Origin: Pithys albifrons albifrons
Lineage: Eukaryota; Chordata; Aves; Passeriformes; Thamnophilidae
Length of the DNA stretch: 64,000 nt
Reading direction: 5' to 3'
NCBI RefSeq assembly: GCF_047495875.1
Contig: NC_092460.1
Location: 6,066,520-6,130,519, forward strand
The notes beneath the pieces were generated by a model. It was not told the DNA's origin. It saw only the letters and a list, made by a program, of their open reading frames with translations, and made no database searches. Positions 43,465 to 57,490 of the stretch are shown in pieces. How positions within the stretch are numbered: position 1 is the stretch's first letter; each line of letters opens with the position of its first letter. The position numbers were made by a program, and so were the translations under genes.

Positions 43465-46400
43465 AAAGGCCCAGAAATAAATTTTATTCCTACACAAGCT
43501 GTAATTACAAACATGTGGATAACAGAGTAAGTATTGAACTGCTGGAAAGGAGTTGAAGATACTAATACAAAGTGGGAACTTATTTTTCACTTTCTCCATA
43601 TACATCTTGCAAATAGCACTCTTGGATCCCAGTTTTACTCAAGCTGGAATTTCAGGTAACCTACCAGGAAAAAAAAACCAAGAAAATCAACTTTTTTTAA
43701 AGCCTGGCCTTCCAGGTGATAAGTTTAAACTATGCTGAGATTGAGCACTAAAATAAGCTGTAGGATTTGGCAAAAAACAAACACAAAATGTTTGCATCTG
43801 CAAGAGTTAGAGAGCAAATTGGTTTTTTAACCTACAGAGCGTCCAATGTCTAACTTTGGTGTTAGGAATTAACTAGAAGCCCTTAATAGTTTTTCACTGA
43901 CCAAAGAGGAAGGTTGGGCCCCAAATTTGGGTGTATTTGGGTTCCAAATTCTAAGTAACCTTTTGCTGAGATATCCAAGGCAGCCTCAGGAGGATGGTGT
44001 GAACCCTTTGTTACACACCACACAAGCAGCATTTGGCAATGGAACTGGAGGAAACCTTGGCACAAGGCGGCTTGCAGAACCTTGTTCTGGGGTTTTAAGG
44101 AATTCTGACACCAGCAGGGTGGTTCTCAGCAGCACAGACACTCCTCCCTGTGTGTGCAGACACGACTTCACACTGCATTGTTAACACCATTTACAACACA
44201 GCACTTACTGCCAGGGAGGCTGTGCTTGAATGCAGCACTCTGCAGAGACCTGGCACTGTAGCAGAAGGACAGATATTTGAAAACAATATCAGCTTAATTT
44301 CCCTGTCTCCTCTATGCAAAAGTGCTATAAAATGTTAGACTTTTTCCCGTAATTTGCTTAATTGATTAACTTGATTGATGTAGATGACTGAACAAAGACT
44401 AAGGCAATGAAAAACAGGCCATTATCTTCATTTGTCAGCATAGTTTGATTTTGTGTAAATATTTGGTTTCAAATTTATTCAGGTTCTTACACTGGAGAGC
44501 ATTTTTCAAAAGCAAACAATTCTTACTAACAAAAGACTTGTCACCAGAAATTTCACTCTCCAAAGGTAAAGAGGAACTGACTTAACCAGATCCAGATTAG
44601 AGGACTTGAAGTGAGATCATAAGCAAGAGAGTGACTGTGGAATAAGCAACATGTTGGAGAGTGCTGCTCCTCCTGGTCCCAGCAGCTGAGAAGCCACTGC
44701 TCTTGGTTTGGATTGACATTTTTTCCAGCATGTCAAATACAAAATTAATACTTTATTTGTTGAGCTGATCCTCAGTGGCTAAATTTTACTGAAGGAAAAG
44801 ATTCACTTTGTAAAGTGGTTGCTCTTTTGGCAATTGTGCTGTGCTTCGTTCAGGAAACACAGAGTGGAGTGAATTGTACCTCCAGTGATTTGGCTTTCAG
44901 ATTTTCATTGTGCCATTATGAAATGTGGAAAGATTGTTCCTCAGAAAGAAGGTCTTGAAAAATGATATGCTAGAAGAGTTGGAAGCAGTGTGGGGAAAAA
45001 GACAATCACATGAATTGGCTTAATTATTGATTGAAGAAAAATGCTTTTGTCCCAGGAATATCCGTATGGAAGGAGGATGGTCCTGAAGTAAATGCATGTT
45101 CTTTCCTGTTCACTGTGGCATTGCTTTAATTTCACAATTCAGTAGCCCAAGCATCACCTGAGTTCCTAAAGAATTGAATAATTGATCCATAATTAATGGA
45201 CACACAAAGCAGGAAAACAGCAGCAGATACTACCTAATACCAGAGTCCACTTTGGGGAATGAGGCCGTGTACCTGTCCAACTTTTGGAAATTGTTTTATT
45301 AGCTTTTATTAGATCTACATGGCCACATGCCCAAAGACACTTTAAAAAGCATAAGGAAATTTGGGAAAATGCTGTGTACATATGCCAAATTACTTTCCAT
45401 GAAGAATAACCTTATAATTTCAGCAAATGCACATGGAGTTGTGTGCAGGATGATTCAAGTTCACTCCATAGCCATGGCAAGCAAGGGCTTTTCTTTGTAC
45501 AGATAGAATGAACTGGTGGCACTTTCACATTGAATCATACACAAGGTATCTCAAAGTTTATATGAAAAAATAAAATTTCAACATAGAGGCTTCACCCTGC
45601 CCTCATCTTTCCCCCAAAGTTCAATTTATACTGTCAAAAAAAGCAGAGTGTTTTTCACTTGGCCTCTGGGCATGTGGCAGTACTACAGTAACCTTCTTTC
45701 CTTCCTGGGCTTGTGGAGGAGACAACCTCCTGGCTTCCAACCAGACCACTGTGCGATGCAGATATATTCAAAGGCTTCTCATATCCTGGATTTTCCCTGT
45801 TCCCACCCTCATGCCAACATTATTCACCCACATCCTCCCTGAGTTATGGGCATGTACTCTGCAATTAGCTCAAGTTTAAAGACTCAGGTTACCATAACAC
45901 TCAGCTCCCAGATATGAACAGATGGCATTTATAAATGCACAGAAACTGGAAGGTGATCCTCTACAGTAAGTTTATTTCTGTAAGTCTTTCAGAGTCACAT
46001 GCAAATGGTAGAGAGTCTTAATCCATTGATCTGCTGAGAAAGACAAACAGCAAACTGGCTGCTTCGAATACCTTTGGCTCTTAATGTGACTTCTGCCAAA
46101 TGAAAACATGTAGAGAAACTTAAAGAGGTGGGTTATCAGGTAGGTCTGCAGTACTTGTTTTTCAAGGCTGGCTCTGACCTGGTGGCTCAGTTGGACTCAG
46201 ACTTGTCTCATCTCTTATTTCTCTGAGCATGATTTAAGTGTTCCCAAGAAGAGGAATGTTAGGGAGCAGCATGGGCATCTCCCCATCCTGCAAGGCACCC
46301 AACACCTCTTGCATGACCGTTGTACAATTTCGATATCAGTCTGCAACGTGCAATTAGACGACACAAATTAATTGAGACATAAAGTCATAGAATCGTGGAA

Positions 46401-48825
46401 TGCACTTCAGAGAACAGTGAAAACAAGGGTCCTGTCCAGCTCTAAGCTCTGTCAGTCTCTGAAAGCCTCAAGCTGATGGCAGTTTGGATTCTAAAATAAA
46501 GACTCCATTTCCCATGTACAGCAGATGGAACTGAATGACAGAATCTGGGTAAATATAGAAAACTAAAAAATATATTATCTATTTGAAGCAAATAGATCAC
46601 CAAGCTCATACCTAAAAGTGCCCACCAGAAGGAGCTGACCAGCACTAGCAAGCTCCTCCTAAATTCATGGTGCCTCCTCAGAAGAGCAGGCAGGTTTTGG
46701 GGCACTTGTCAAGCACCTGCACAAGGAATAATCCCAAGACACCTGCTCTGTGTCTTGGAGTGTTAGGATGACATACCTGAAAGGCAGAGAAGTTCAGCCA
46801 GGCAGCTTTTCTGCTCATTGACTGGATCACAAGGATGTGTACCAAAAGAGCTGTTTTGAACCGAGCTGGTGAGCACTGTCACTCAGAACCCATCAGGACT
46901 CTGTTACTGCACTGCTCTGGGATTTGCATGTTGTGGTTCCTGACTGACCTAACGGTTCGGTGAAGAAAAGTATCCCCAGAACAGCCAAAGGCAGTTTGCC
47001 TTCTCCTAGTCTAAAACTCTACATCAAATTGCATCTCCAGGCTTCTTGAAAACTGGTAGGTTAGAGTTGGATCTTTTTTGCTCCATATTTTGTGTTGATG
47101 CTAAAATTCACCAGTAGATAGAACCTAAATGCAGTCTGACTTCAGAATGAATCTGCCTGATTCAAGAGAATGTGCCAGAACTCGTCCGTTCAACTGAAAC
47201 ATAAAGATTCAGAATAATTAACATAAACACAAGCACCATCCACGTTATGGAGATGGATTCCTGTCAGGTGGGTGTACACTGTTTCACTGTGCATAGCCAG
47301 ATGCTCTAGTCATTCTTTTAAAGGACCTAGAACATTTATAATGATTAATCACATTTCTAAAGCAGTAATGTATGCCACCATCTGTTTAATTAAATCTCAT
47401 ACTTCCAGACATACGCCAGTCAGCTCGCAGGGGTCAAACATTATTTTCCCCCTTTATACATCAGGGAACAATTGGTTTACACCATTATACTTTTCATGCA
47501 GTCCTTCTGGTTTTAGGTACCAACCACTAATAGAGATATGACTGACAGCACAACGGGAGCCAAAGCTATTTTAAAATGTAGAGATCTGACCTCAGATCTT
47601 GCCTTCTCCATAATTACTCTATAGTTTTTAAGCACCTGTTACTTTGTACCTAAGACAGCTTTAGGCATGTTATGCTAAAGCAAACTAAAAGAACAAACTC
47701 AACAGGTTATGAAAAAACTTCTCAAGAAACATTTGCTTGCTGCTTCACATGCTTGAGCTCACATGCCCAGAGACTTGTTTAATTCAGTGTAAGAAAGAAT
47801 TCTGACAGGGTTGTATGTATCATCTGATCCTGGCCATTGCATGAGATTTGTCACTATGATTTTTGGTTTGTTTTATACATGCCTAAAGGCTTTTTCACCC
47901 ATTTTCTTGTACTGATTAAAGTCTTGGTTGAAATTGCTCAAAAGAAAAGCAGCCTTAGGGATTTTAAGGATTATCATCTCCTACTTCTATTGTGTAACTA
48001 CACTGAAGTATCCAGATTTGAAGCATTGCATTTAATGTGAACTGCTGAAGCATGCTTTATGTTCCAGCTTGAACTGTACATACCACAACTCATACAAATT
48101 TGCACTTTATTAATATTGCTACTGTAGGGTTTTTTCTTTATTTATTTGTTTTAATAGAGGAGTTGCTGAACTGACAAAATCTTCCATGATGCAGAGTCTC
48201 AGGAGCATTCCTGACCTCCAAACTGTACAAGCTCTTTGAATCCCATCCACAGCCTTTCACCAGGAATGTGCCAACACTATCATCTAGCTAGAAAAAAATA
48301 CCATTTCTTTGGCACCAATTCTTCTCCAAAATGAGATAGATTGTCCTAAAATTATTTCTTCAAATAATGTCTGATCCTGAAGTACATGTCAGGTTTCTTA
48401 CACAGAATAGCTGCTGCATCTGCTCTACACACAACTAGGGGATCTATTTCCATACCGTGTACTTGCTGTCAAGGTACATCCATTCATTCCTTACCCATAC
48501 AGCACTCCCACAAATTGGCCTTGTTGCCTGAGGGAAAATTACTGCATTTCCTTGTGTTTATGAACTCGATGGCTGGTTTATGTTAGAGTGAAATTAAGCA
48601 GATTTATTACCTAGCTAACTTAGTCAACTCTTCATACTATCTGGCATTTGGCTATTTGGTTAAACTTTTTTTGAATTTAAACCTTAAAATCCAACTGTTT
48701 ATAAAAGGAGGACAACATATGATAACTAGTGAGGTGCTTACTAGCAAATACTTCGCTTATCTTCATTAGATATGGGAGCCTATTTCTCTTCTTGTGTCTT
48801 TTCCATTTCTCTTTGGCTATGTCAG

Positions 48826-48898
48826 TATTTAGGAGAACAGCTTTCCCTAAGGAGGGTCTAATCCTTCTATCAAATAATGGCCAGATTCTGAAGACAAG
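48826..48898 (+). other. Candidate 73-bp internal exon
   Basis: A long pyrimidine tract of about 30 bases runs into ggctatgtcag at 48825, and AAG|GTAAGAAAA follows at 48899. One frame, beginning TTT at 48828, is open throughout. It leaves two bases at each edge, so it is phase-compatible as an internal coding exon. It reads FRRTAFPKEGLILLSNNGQI and continues. The other two frames have stops. No family could be assigned, and a non-coding exon or pseudo-exon is possible. Confidence 0.28.
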
Positions 48899-49395
48899 GT
48901 AAGAAAACACTTCAGGGGAAGAGTAGTGGAATGATCTGAGCACTGACCTTTGGACTGGCTGTCATCAATAGGTACTCAGTACAGGCATTGCTTATAAATT
49001 CTGCAGCAATCCTGAGAAATATTCTTTCTGCACATGGAAGGGAACTATTATGTAAATCTCCTTAAAAGTATTTCTAAAACTCACCCTTAAGTGAGATGTT
49101 CAGACATCTAAAAATATCTGCAAGGCTGAACAGCTCCTCAGTCAGACCTTCAGCCCTAACTCTGTGCTGGCAGGAGAATGCATTTAAAATCACAGTGGGC
49201 AGGTTGAAACTCTGTTTGAGCAGAATAGGAAAGATTCTAACTGAGCTTTGAAGACAGAGGTCCTTGAGAACCTCACCAGATGCAGGAGCCGACAGTGCTC
49301 TTTGTTGACGAGACTATCACTGTTACCGCAGTTTCATTCCCTTCTGTCGTTTGTTATTTATCATTGTGACAAACCCCAGAGCCTTGGCAAGGGAA

Positions 49396-49800
49396 GGAAT
49401 TCAGCTGAGAGGGTTGGGATTGTTAAGTCTGGCAAAGAGAAGGCTCTGGGGAGACCTTACCCCAATCTTCTGGTGCCTAAAGGGGCTCCAAGAGAAAGAT
49501 GGAGAGGTACTTTTGACAAGGGCATGGAGTGACAGGACAAAGGGAAATGGTTTTAAACTGAAGGAGGGTAGGGTTAGATCAGATATTATGAATTCTTCTC
49601 TGTGAGGGTGGGCAGGCCCTGACACAGGATGCCCAGAGAAGCTGTGGCTGCCCCATCCCAGGAGTTGTTCATGGCCAAGTTGGATAGGGCTTGGAACAAC
49701 CTGGGATAGTGGGAGGTGCCCCTGCCCATGGCAGAGGGGCTGGAAGGAGATGGTCATTAAGGTCCTTTCCAACTCAAGCCATTCTAGGATTGGGGGATTC
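49396..49800 (+). mobile_element. CR1 LINE 3' fragment, about 400 bp
   Basis: The copy shows the ordered CR1 blocks: gggattgttaagtctggcaa, then gagaaggctctggggagacc, then ggacaaagggaaatggtttt, then cccagagaagctgtggctgc, then ggaggtgcccctgcccatgg, and finally aaggtcctttccaactcaag ending in attctaggatt. In family terms this covers the very end of ORF2 and the 3' UTR. It lies in sense orientation and carries frameshifts and stops. Open frames across it (for example 49691-50098) are derived from the repeat. Confidence 0.95.
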
Positions 49801-52800
49801 TAATTCTCACTGTCAAAGAAGAGGATTCTCCATGGCAGAAGGAATCCCACATGTGCTTTGGGCATTGAATGAGCACAAGAGTTTAGAAACTGTAAGATTG
49901 TGCAGATTAATGGATTTGAATGCCAGAAGAGGATCCTGCCAAAATATAGTGAGATTTGTTTCTCCTTTTAGGTCGCAGTTTGGTTTAAAAAGAGAACATC
50001 AATCTTTTGGATTCTTTTACAGAAACAAGCAACTTGCAAACAGATCTTGTAATCACTATTTTCTGTGCAATGTGTTTGGTAAATATCCCTTTACATAAAA
50101 GGACCTCTTTAAATAATTCTCATTGTAAATATTTTAAGAATAGAAATAGTTATTGCAGGAAAAAAGTTCTATGATTAATTTTTCAGAGGGGTCACTGACT
50201 CAAAAGTCACTACATAAAACAAGCATGCACAATAACTTGTTTAGTCACAAAACTTGGACTTGAAAACTGCATGTACCAAGGTGCAACACCTTAAACCTGG
50301 TATAATCCTGTCTGGTGGAGTGTCTCAGATAAGGATAAAATAGAAGCATCACACTTACTAAAGCATCCAGATTCATGGTTGCTACAGCTGAAATGCAGGA
50401 CTAGACTGAATACAACTTGATCAGCCAAGGCAATGTCTGTTCTGAACTGAAGTGTTTTATTACAGATGCCCAAAATAAGCAGGTAATTTTTAGAACTAAT
50501 TTCAACAACATTGCAAACTGAAGTCTGAAAAAACCTGCTTTCAACTGGCCTGGAAGATTCAATGCCAAGTATCCAGTCAGTCTTGAGGTTCTCACATATG
50601 ACTCTTTGATTTGGGCATTTTGACTACAAACAATAACCAGCACAGACATCTATTAAAGGAAAACAAATAGATTTATCATCGTATGAAATTTTGGAACATT
50701 ATAGGGTTTTAATCTCTCTGACACATCTGAGCTGTTTCTTCTTGAACAGATGGTGACATTACAGTCACCACAAACACTGAAGAAAAAATGCAAGAAAATA
50801 CAGTTTACACACAAAATTTAGAGTCTGTGTGATGAAAAACATTGTTGGTGCAGTCTAACACTCCATTTTGAAACCTGCCCATATTTAAAACCTAAATCCC
50901 AAGCACAGCACACAGCTTTGTAGCCTAATAATCTACACAGCAATCAGTTATTAGAAGCAGGTGAAAGTAAAAATCCCTGAATGTTATCATAAGAGATTTG
51001 TCTTCATCATTTCTCTTCTAACATTTAGTGATTTTTAAAGTCTTCTTATAAGTGGAGATTAAAAATGCACCTGTATAAAACTAGACCAGGTCTTCTTACT
51101 GCCCTGAAGTTTCTGCCAAAAAGGGGTCTGGAGCAAGAAAACCTCTCCGGAATCTCCTGTAGATCCAGGGAGATAAAATTCTTTAGAAGAAACTGATCAC
51201 AACCCACGACGTGAAAAACATTCCCTGTGGATTCTAAATTTGGGAGTTTGCCTACATGGATGCTCAGGCTCCTGAACTGTCAGTGCCACCCACGGGGCTG
51301 TGCCCACACAACAGGGTGGGTTGTCTTGGAGGTCGAGAGGCCACTGCCCCCAGCTCTTCCCCTGTCACATGGATGGCAGATGTCACCATGGTGGGGATAA
51401 CTGGGTGGTTTGTGAGGAACCATCACATTCAGTAGTTTTCTTTTGGGGCTGTTGGATAAGCTGGAGTTTGTTCACTTAATGCACTGACTTAGAAAATGAA
51501 TAGTTTTGGGAATCTTTCTTAAAATGTTCTGTTATCTCTGCAAATAGAAAGAAAACATGTCAGCCAGGATCAGGCAGAGAGCTGGAAGGTCTGCTGTACT
51601 TACAGTCCAAATTTAATCCCCCCAATGATTTTTGAAGCCTCTATTGACGGCTTTGGTCTTGTACATACACAAACCTACATCTGCATATGTTGTCCAGGGA
51701 AAAAATACTCAGATTGGCAGCTACAGCTCTGCTGAGTTCTGAAGCTGAACAGGTATTTATTTTGGTTTTCCCAACAGATATTCCATTTGGATTTAGCTGT
51801 GAGAGTTGATATTACTGTCCCCAGCCATGCATGGACTGGGCAGGTGGACTTGGTTAGTTCTTCCAGACCGGGGTACAGTCAGCCATGGGCTCACAGCCAA
51901 ATATTTTAGTTATTAGGTCTGAATGATCTATGGGACAGGTCAAAGGAAAGGATTTAACATACAAGGCCTTCTATTGTACAAAATAGCAATCCTGCTCTGC
52001 ATCCCATCAAGGCCGAAACTCATGTGGATAAAATAACTGCAGTAAAGTTCAGATCAAGAACAATTCAAAACAATAATGACCATCATAATGGGAAATGCAT
52101 AATAGGGAAGTAATAAAGAATATAAGTAAATGATATAAAATGCCTCTGGGTTAAAAAGCAGTAAGAGAAAAACTGAGGTAAACCATTGCAGCATCAGATT
52201 AAAATACCCAGTTGATCAAGTGATGGTCAGAAAAAGAAATGCTATGTAAGAAAAAGCCCCATTTATTACTGTTGGACAGCTAAAGCAGTGCTTTCATCCC
52301 ACAATAACAGCTTAAAACAATTGCTAGAGCAGCTCTCTGCTTCTGGAAGGATTATCTGACTCTCACACAATTCCTGTTACTCAGGTTCATTTCTGAGAGA
52401 TGTGGTTCATAAACTTAAAGTGATGATAGTATTTTTGGGATTGCTTTAATGTAAAATTCACTGCTAACGTGATTACATTCTGATCATCTGCTAAAGGAGA
52501 GTCTGAGTTCCCAAGCAAAAGTACAGTGTGCTCACAGTTCAAGGCTCCAAGGGAGGTTGTAGCAGCTATTGGACCTGGAGGGAATTAGAAGCATTTACCA
52601 GTTTTGGAAAGCTTCCAGGCTTTATCACTGAAGGCTGTTGGAAACACTCCTAAGAGCATCTGGAACTTATAACAATATTTTCCAAAGGTCTGTTGTAGTT
52701 CATGCTTCTTGGGCAATTTCCAAAGAACCTGGGCAATTTTACAGCTATTAGAAAGCAATGCAAAAGCCAGTGGCTGAAATTCATTTCCTTAAATTGCAGG

Positions 52801-54548
52801 ATTAAAAATCTCAAGAAAGAGTCAAAGGAGTGTGAACTTGGCATGCAACATAACAGAGAGTCCACCTGTGAGCTGCTGCGGCTGCACCTCACACCAGCCT
52901 GGCTCTGCTGGAGTAAGGTGGGCAGCACCAGAATTACAGTGACTCTTGCCATGTTCACCTGCCTGCTCAGCTGTCCTTCTACTGTGGCATTTTCTGGGGT
53001 GTTTCACATTCCATTTGTAGCAAAGAATAGGAGAAAATCCTATTTAATAACACATTTTAAGAACTTGTATGCAATATCTTGAAATCAATAGAGCTGCAGT
53101 GGCTCACCAGCCCTCAGGACACACTATGAAACTATTATCACAAACTGTGGGATTTTATTTCAGTTCCACTTGGCCAGATAGCAATCATTCCTATTTAGGT
53201 TATAAAAATACACTGTGTAACAGTGATCTCTAAGTCAGGGATGGTTTAGATGGACGGGGACAGGACAAAGCAGTATAAATAACATGGTAGCTCATCTGAA
53301 AAATAAAACTACCCAGCAACCTCTGCTTAACACTGGCTTTCAAAGGAGAGGAGGTTCAAGAGTAGAAGGGAAAAAACCTGAATATTTGGGTTTTGACATT
53401 CGTATTGCCAAATACCCTGGATGACTAGTGATGGAAATCAAGATGGAACACAGCACTATACTTAGAATCAGTTTTGAAACACATATTTTGAGACTGTATC
53501 CTTGAGTAAATTAAATCTCAGATAATCTAGTAGTACAGTCTAACCTATCTCTTACTATCTACACAATACCTATTCATGCTTAAGCTGAAGAGAATTGATG
53601 CAAAGTGCTGTTCTAAATAATTATCCTCTTGACTGCCCTTGTAAGTAAGAGTTTTCCAAGGGTTAATCAGATGGGGAGATGCAAACAATTACCCACAAAG
53701 CAGACAGAATTTTATGTAGATATAAAAATTGAGTGCCAGGAAACACACCCAAGCTAGATACGTACTTCCTCCCCTCAGTTTGACATTCTGATATTTCCCT
53801 TTGTGAGCAAGACTGAGAATTTATGCTTTATCCCATCTGAAGCATCTCTATGTGGGATAAAAATCCTCCTTCAAATTAACATCTTAGAGATTTCACTCAT
53901 ACTGCCCCTTCCTCCTTGAAAAGGCAAGCTTAGAACTGATGGAAACACTGCCCTCTTCCTACATGTAGGAAAGCAGGCTCTGATTCCTTGTGAGCTGCAT
54001 TGTATCATCTGTTGCTTACCCAGGAGAATGGGCTAAACAAGGGGAAAAGGTGTTTGAAGCATGATTAATTTACAGACACCTTCCCACTAGAATATAAACT
54101 GTTATCCAGAAAGATAAGCACGAATCTTTATTTATTTTTGATACAAGAATGACTGCAGCAGTAGGAACAGCAGTTCTTTGAGCTACTATATCTGGATCAG
54201 TCTTCCCAAGTAGAAAGATCGTAACACTGCACCTCTTCAAACCATTCTGCATAGGGCACTTTTCTGTGTGACCAGATGATTTTTGACCATGTAAGTTCCA
54301 TAGTGCAGAGAGACTGGGAGGTGTCATGTTTGCACCTCAGTTGCCTGGACTCTGTTCAAATTCAGCTCACAGATGTTCTCCCTTTCTGTATTCAGTCCCA
54401 ACACCCACCCTGTCATAGCCTTGTCTTCCATTTTTCTTCACTGTCCCTGTGAGCTACAGTTGACAACTTGCTTATTCAAGCTTTGAGTAATACAGAAAAG
54501 CAATAAATTCACTAGAAAGTGTAACTTTTTTTTTCTTTTCCTGCACAG

Positions 54549-54765
54549 TGTCTGGCTCAAATATATGGTCGGTAGATCTGCAAAAAAAATCTGCTTAACA
54601 ATATCCCTTCCTGATATTCAGTTCCAGACAGATTTTAGAATTGTTGTACCAAATCATCCAATTTCTACTCTGTCTTACCTGCCACATCTCCACTCCACAG
54701 GAAGCACTGAAGATGTTTGCTGCTGTAGATCTTCACTTTACTTTTCAGAGGCATCTTCCTGCTAG
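54549..54765 (+). other. Candidate terminal exon after a very strong acceptor
   Basis: The tract from about 54525 to 54548 is almost pure pyrimidine and ends in cctgcacag. It is the strongest acceptor in the window. The frame starting at 54550 stays open for 71 codons until TAG at 54763-54765, starting with VWLKYMVGRSAKKICLTISL. Codon third positions are not GC-biased, which weakens the coding case. No domain is recognisable. No good donor follows, so a terminal or single pseudo-exon fits best. Confidence 0.2.
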
Positions 54766-56904
54766 ATCTCTGATAGCTGTCACAATGTATTGCTTTCCTG
54801 CCTGACATTTGCATGGGTCTTCCATCAAATATTGCCTTCCCCAGCAATCCACCTGTCCATATAAGTGAAAATCTCCTTTTTTCAGCTCTTTTCCTGTAAA
54901 CATTACTCTTCCATCTTTCTGTATTCCTCCCACCTTCATCAGCTTTGATTTGGAGCTACACACACACAGCCTGTATACACAAACATGAGGATGCTATAGA
55001 AACAACTGAAGAAATGGAGGTGTCTCTCAAAGCATAATCACTCAGAGTTAGGCTGGGGAATGTAATGTCTAATTTATCATTGCTGGCTTATGCATCATTG
55101 TTAATGTCACCAGTGGATGTGCTTCTTTGAGAAGATGGAAATGGCAAGTTTCTTTCATGCAGGATTGTCCCAGAAATGCCATCACATACATTTCACAAGT
55201 AATACAAGACTGCAGCAAACTGGTGAACGTGCAAAAACACTCAGGAGTTTTCTTTTTATGGATAAGTGACACTTTAACGCTGACAGCTTTAACAGGAGAC
55301 AGTGCATGTGGCTCTATTCTTTACCAAATGAATGAATGCTCTTTGTAAGGGTGGATAATAAATACAATGGTAAGCTATCAGTATAAATTGATGAGCTGGA
55401 AGTGATATCCTTCATTCCCCTTTGGTTAGGAAACTTTGTCTTCTAGTTAATAAACATCCAGTAAAAAATGAGAACTTTAGAGATACTCATTCTAGTCTTC
55501 TTCCAGTTTTGACTGTACTTCAGCTAAATTGTTTGTGGTATTAGTTCTTATGTAAAGTTTCACAAGAATGGAGAATTTAAGAATTCGGATGTTTGTCCAA
55601 ATCCAGAGAGTTTCCACTTGCCTGGATAAAATAAGAGTTCTATGTCTAAACTTTATAAGCCATTCTTAAAGACAGACAACCAGACTAAATAGAAACAGCA
55701 AAACTTTCAGCCAAATATCAGAAAAAGTATTTCCCGCTGATCACATAAAGACAAGAATTACAATTCCCACATGCAGAATAGATCTCATTTCATTTTTGAG
55801 TTTGATATTTAATTCTACTAACGCTGCTGGTGAGTCCCTGAACTTTCCTTCCACCTCCATTTCCCATGGAATCCAAACTGTGCAATACTTTAGGAGTGCC
55901 TTGTGAGTCAGGAAAGACCAGAGAGAGGGATACCAGGCTCCTTCCATTGGTTCACTGAAGAGGAAACACCTGCTCTGCAGACAGAGGTGTGAAACAAGAG
56001 AGGCTTGATGACCTTTAGACACTTCCTGGCTGCCTTTTTCTCCTATTCAAGTGGTTGGGGGAAATCCCATCAATGCCAGTGTAGAGTGGGTTGAGGGAGG
56101 ACTGGTAAGTTCATGGAATCAAAATTTATTGAGGTTTCCTAAAAACTAAGCACTCATACCAAGAAGGCCAGGAGTCTGGCAAGAGTTTAGAGAGGAGAGT
56201 CATATAAATGTCCCTTCTTCTACTCCTTCCCAGATACCAGTTTTTGACAAGGGTCAGAGACAATGTGTTGGCTTAGTTGGTCCTTGTTTGACTTAAAACT
56301 CATTCTTGTGGAAAGAGGCAGGGGAAACACCCTGAGCAAAGTGGCAAATGTATGAAGAAAAACTAGGAAAAAGTCCTGGTTCTGCTTTCCTTTTGTCTGA
56401 AGAGGGTATAGGGAGGGAAGTTAAAGTGAGTGCATGTCGATGTGTGTCTGCAGTGGATGAAGGCTCCACACACACCTGCCTTACTCACCACAACACAGAG
56501 GGGACTGAGGCAGCTGCTCCTGGAAAAGGGGAATTTTGGAAGCTGCAAACTGTTTCCTTGAACAAATGGCAAGCTGTCTCAGTGAAAGACATCTGTGGCT
56601 TGCTCCTGGTGAAATTTCACTGTGCTCACAGAGAAAAATTGTCTTTGCTTGCAATAGAAGCAGCATTTTCCTGTACAATAAATTCATGGGTTCTTTGCAA
56701 ATATCCCAAGCTTTGCAGGCAGATACTAATAAAAGGAAAAGTGGGTCAATTTGCTTAGTTCAAATCTAGTAAGAAAGGGAGTGATGTTTGAAACCAGCAA
56801 GAAAGAAACTGAGGACTAAATAAACAAAAGGAGAATGTTTCCAAATAGCTTAAGAAACCCAGTCTGAAAAATAGCCACAGAGCACAGCAAACTAAATATG
56901 AGCT

Positions 56905-56950
56905 ATAAATACATAACATAAAAATACATAACAGAAATACATAAATACAA
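56905..56950 (+). repeat. Degenerate A/T-rich tandem repeat
   Basis: About three imperfect copies of a 14-15 base unit related to aaatacataacata are visible. It is simple sequence without evident function. Confidence 0.65.
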
Positions 56951-57490
56951 GCATATTTGATTTTGAAATTTTCAGATACAAACCCTGAACTTCCTCTCCT
57001 TGGTCTATTGCAGTTTGTTTTGTGTAATAAAATTATTTTGGTTTGTCCATTAAAATAAACTGCATTTTCCTTCCTCAAAAAGCCCCACATTTCAGTGCAG
57101 TGACATTAGCTCTCTGAAGATACATGGCTTATTTCAGCTGAGAAGTGTTCTGATCTACAGGAACTAATTAGAGCATTTTCTCAAGCTCATCCCTTTCTTC
57201 TCATTACTGGTGACCAAAGACAACTGCTGAGACATAATTATTACAGAACTGTCTGCTAGTGTATGCATTATCTTTACAGAAATAAATCAGCAAATATTAC
57301 CAGAGTAAGGGACAGGCAATGCTTCAGAAAACAGCCACTGGCAGAAAACAGCACCCAAAAGAGTCACCCTAAGGCCACACAAACCATCTCTGCCAGAAAC
57401 AGCTTCAGAAAGAAATGCTGCTGGGGAAAAGGAAAGCAGCAGAAATTAAGTCTGTGCAGTGTGATATGAGTGTTTATTCATGAAGGCATT

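Larger units (their letters stand above)
42090..49395. other. AT-rich unique sequence, one exon-like segment
   Basis: No gene is recognisable. A CCAAA microsatellite of about four copies occurs near 43446-43464. A fragment near 46383-46402 (agtcatagaatcgtggaatg) resembles the start of an inverted CR1 tail, but the similarity does not extend. Open frames stay below about 95 codons. Confidence 0.55.
49800..57488. other. AT-rich unique sequence, one exon-like segment
   Basis: No gene is recognised. A modestly GC-rich patch lies at 51.2-51.4 kb. A degenerate 14-15 bp repeat of aaatacataac type, about three copies, lies at 56905-56950. Open frames reach 136 codons (56348-56758 plus) with no familiar motif. 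The candidate terminal exon at 54549 is listed separately. Confidence 0.55.

Noticed and set aside
46383..46402. Short stretch resembling the start of an inverted CR1 tail
   Set aside because: Only about 20 bases resemble CR1 and the similarity does not continue, so it cannot be told from chance.
49691..50098. 135-codon open frame
   Set aside because: Its first part is the CR1 3' end and the rest is unique flank. It is an accidental fusion, not a gene.
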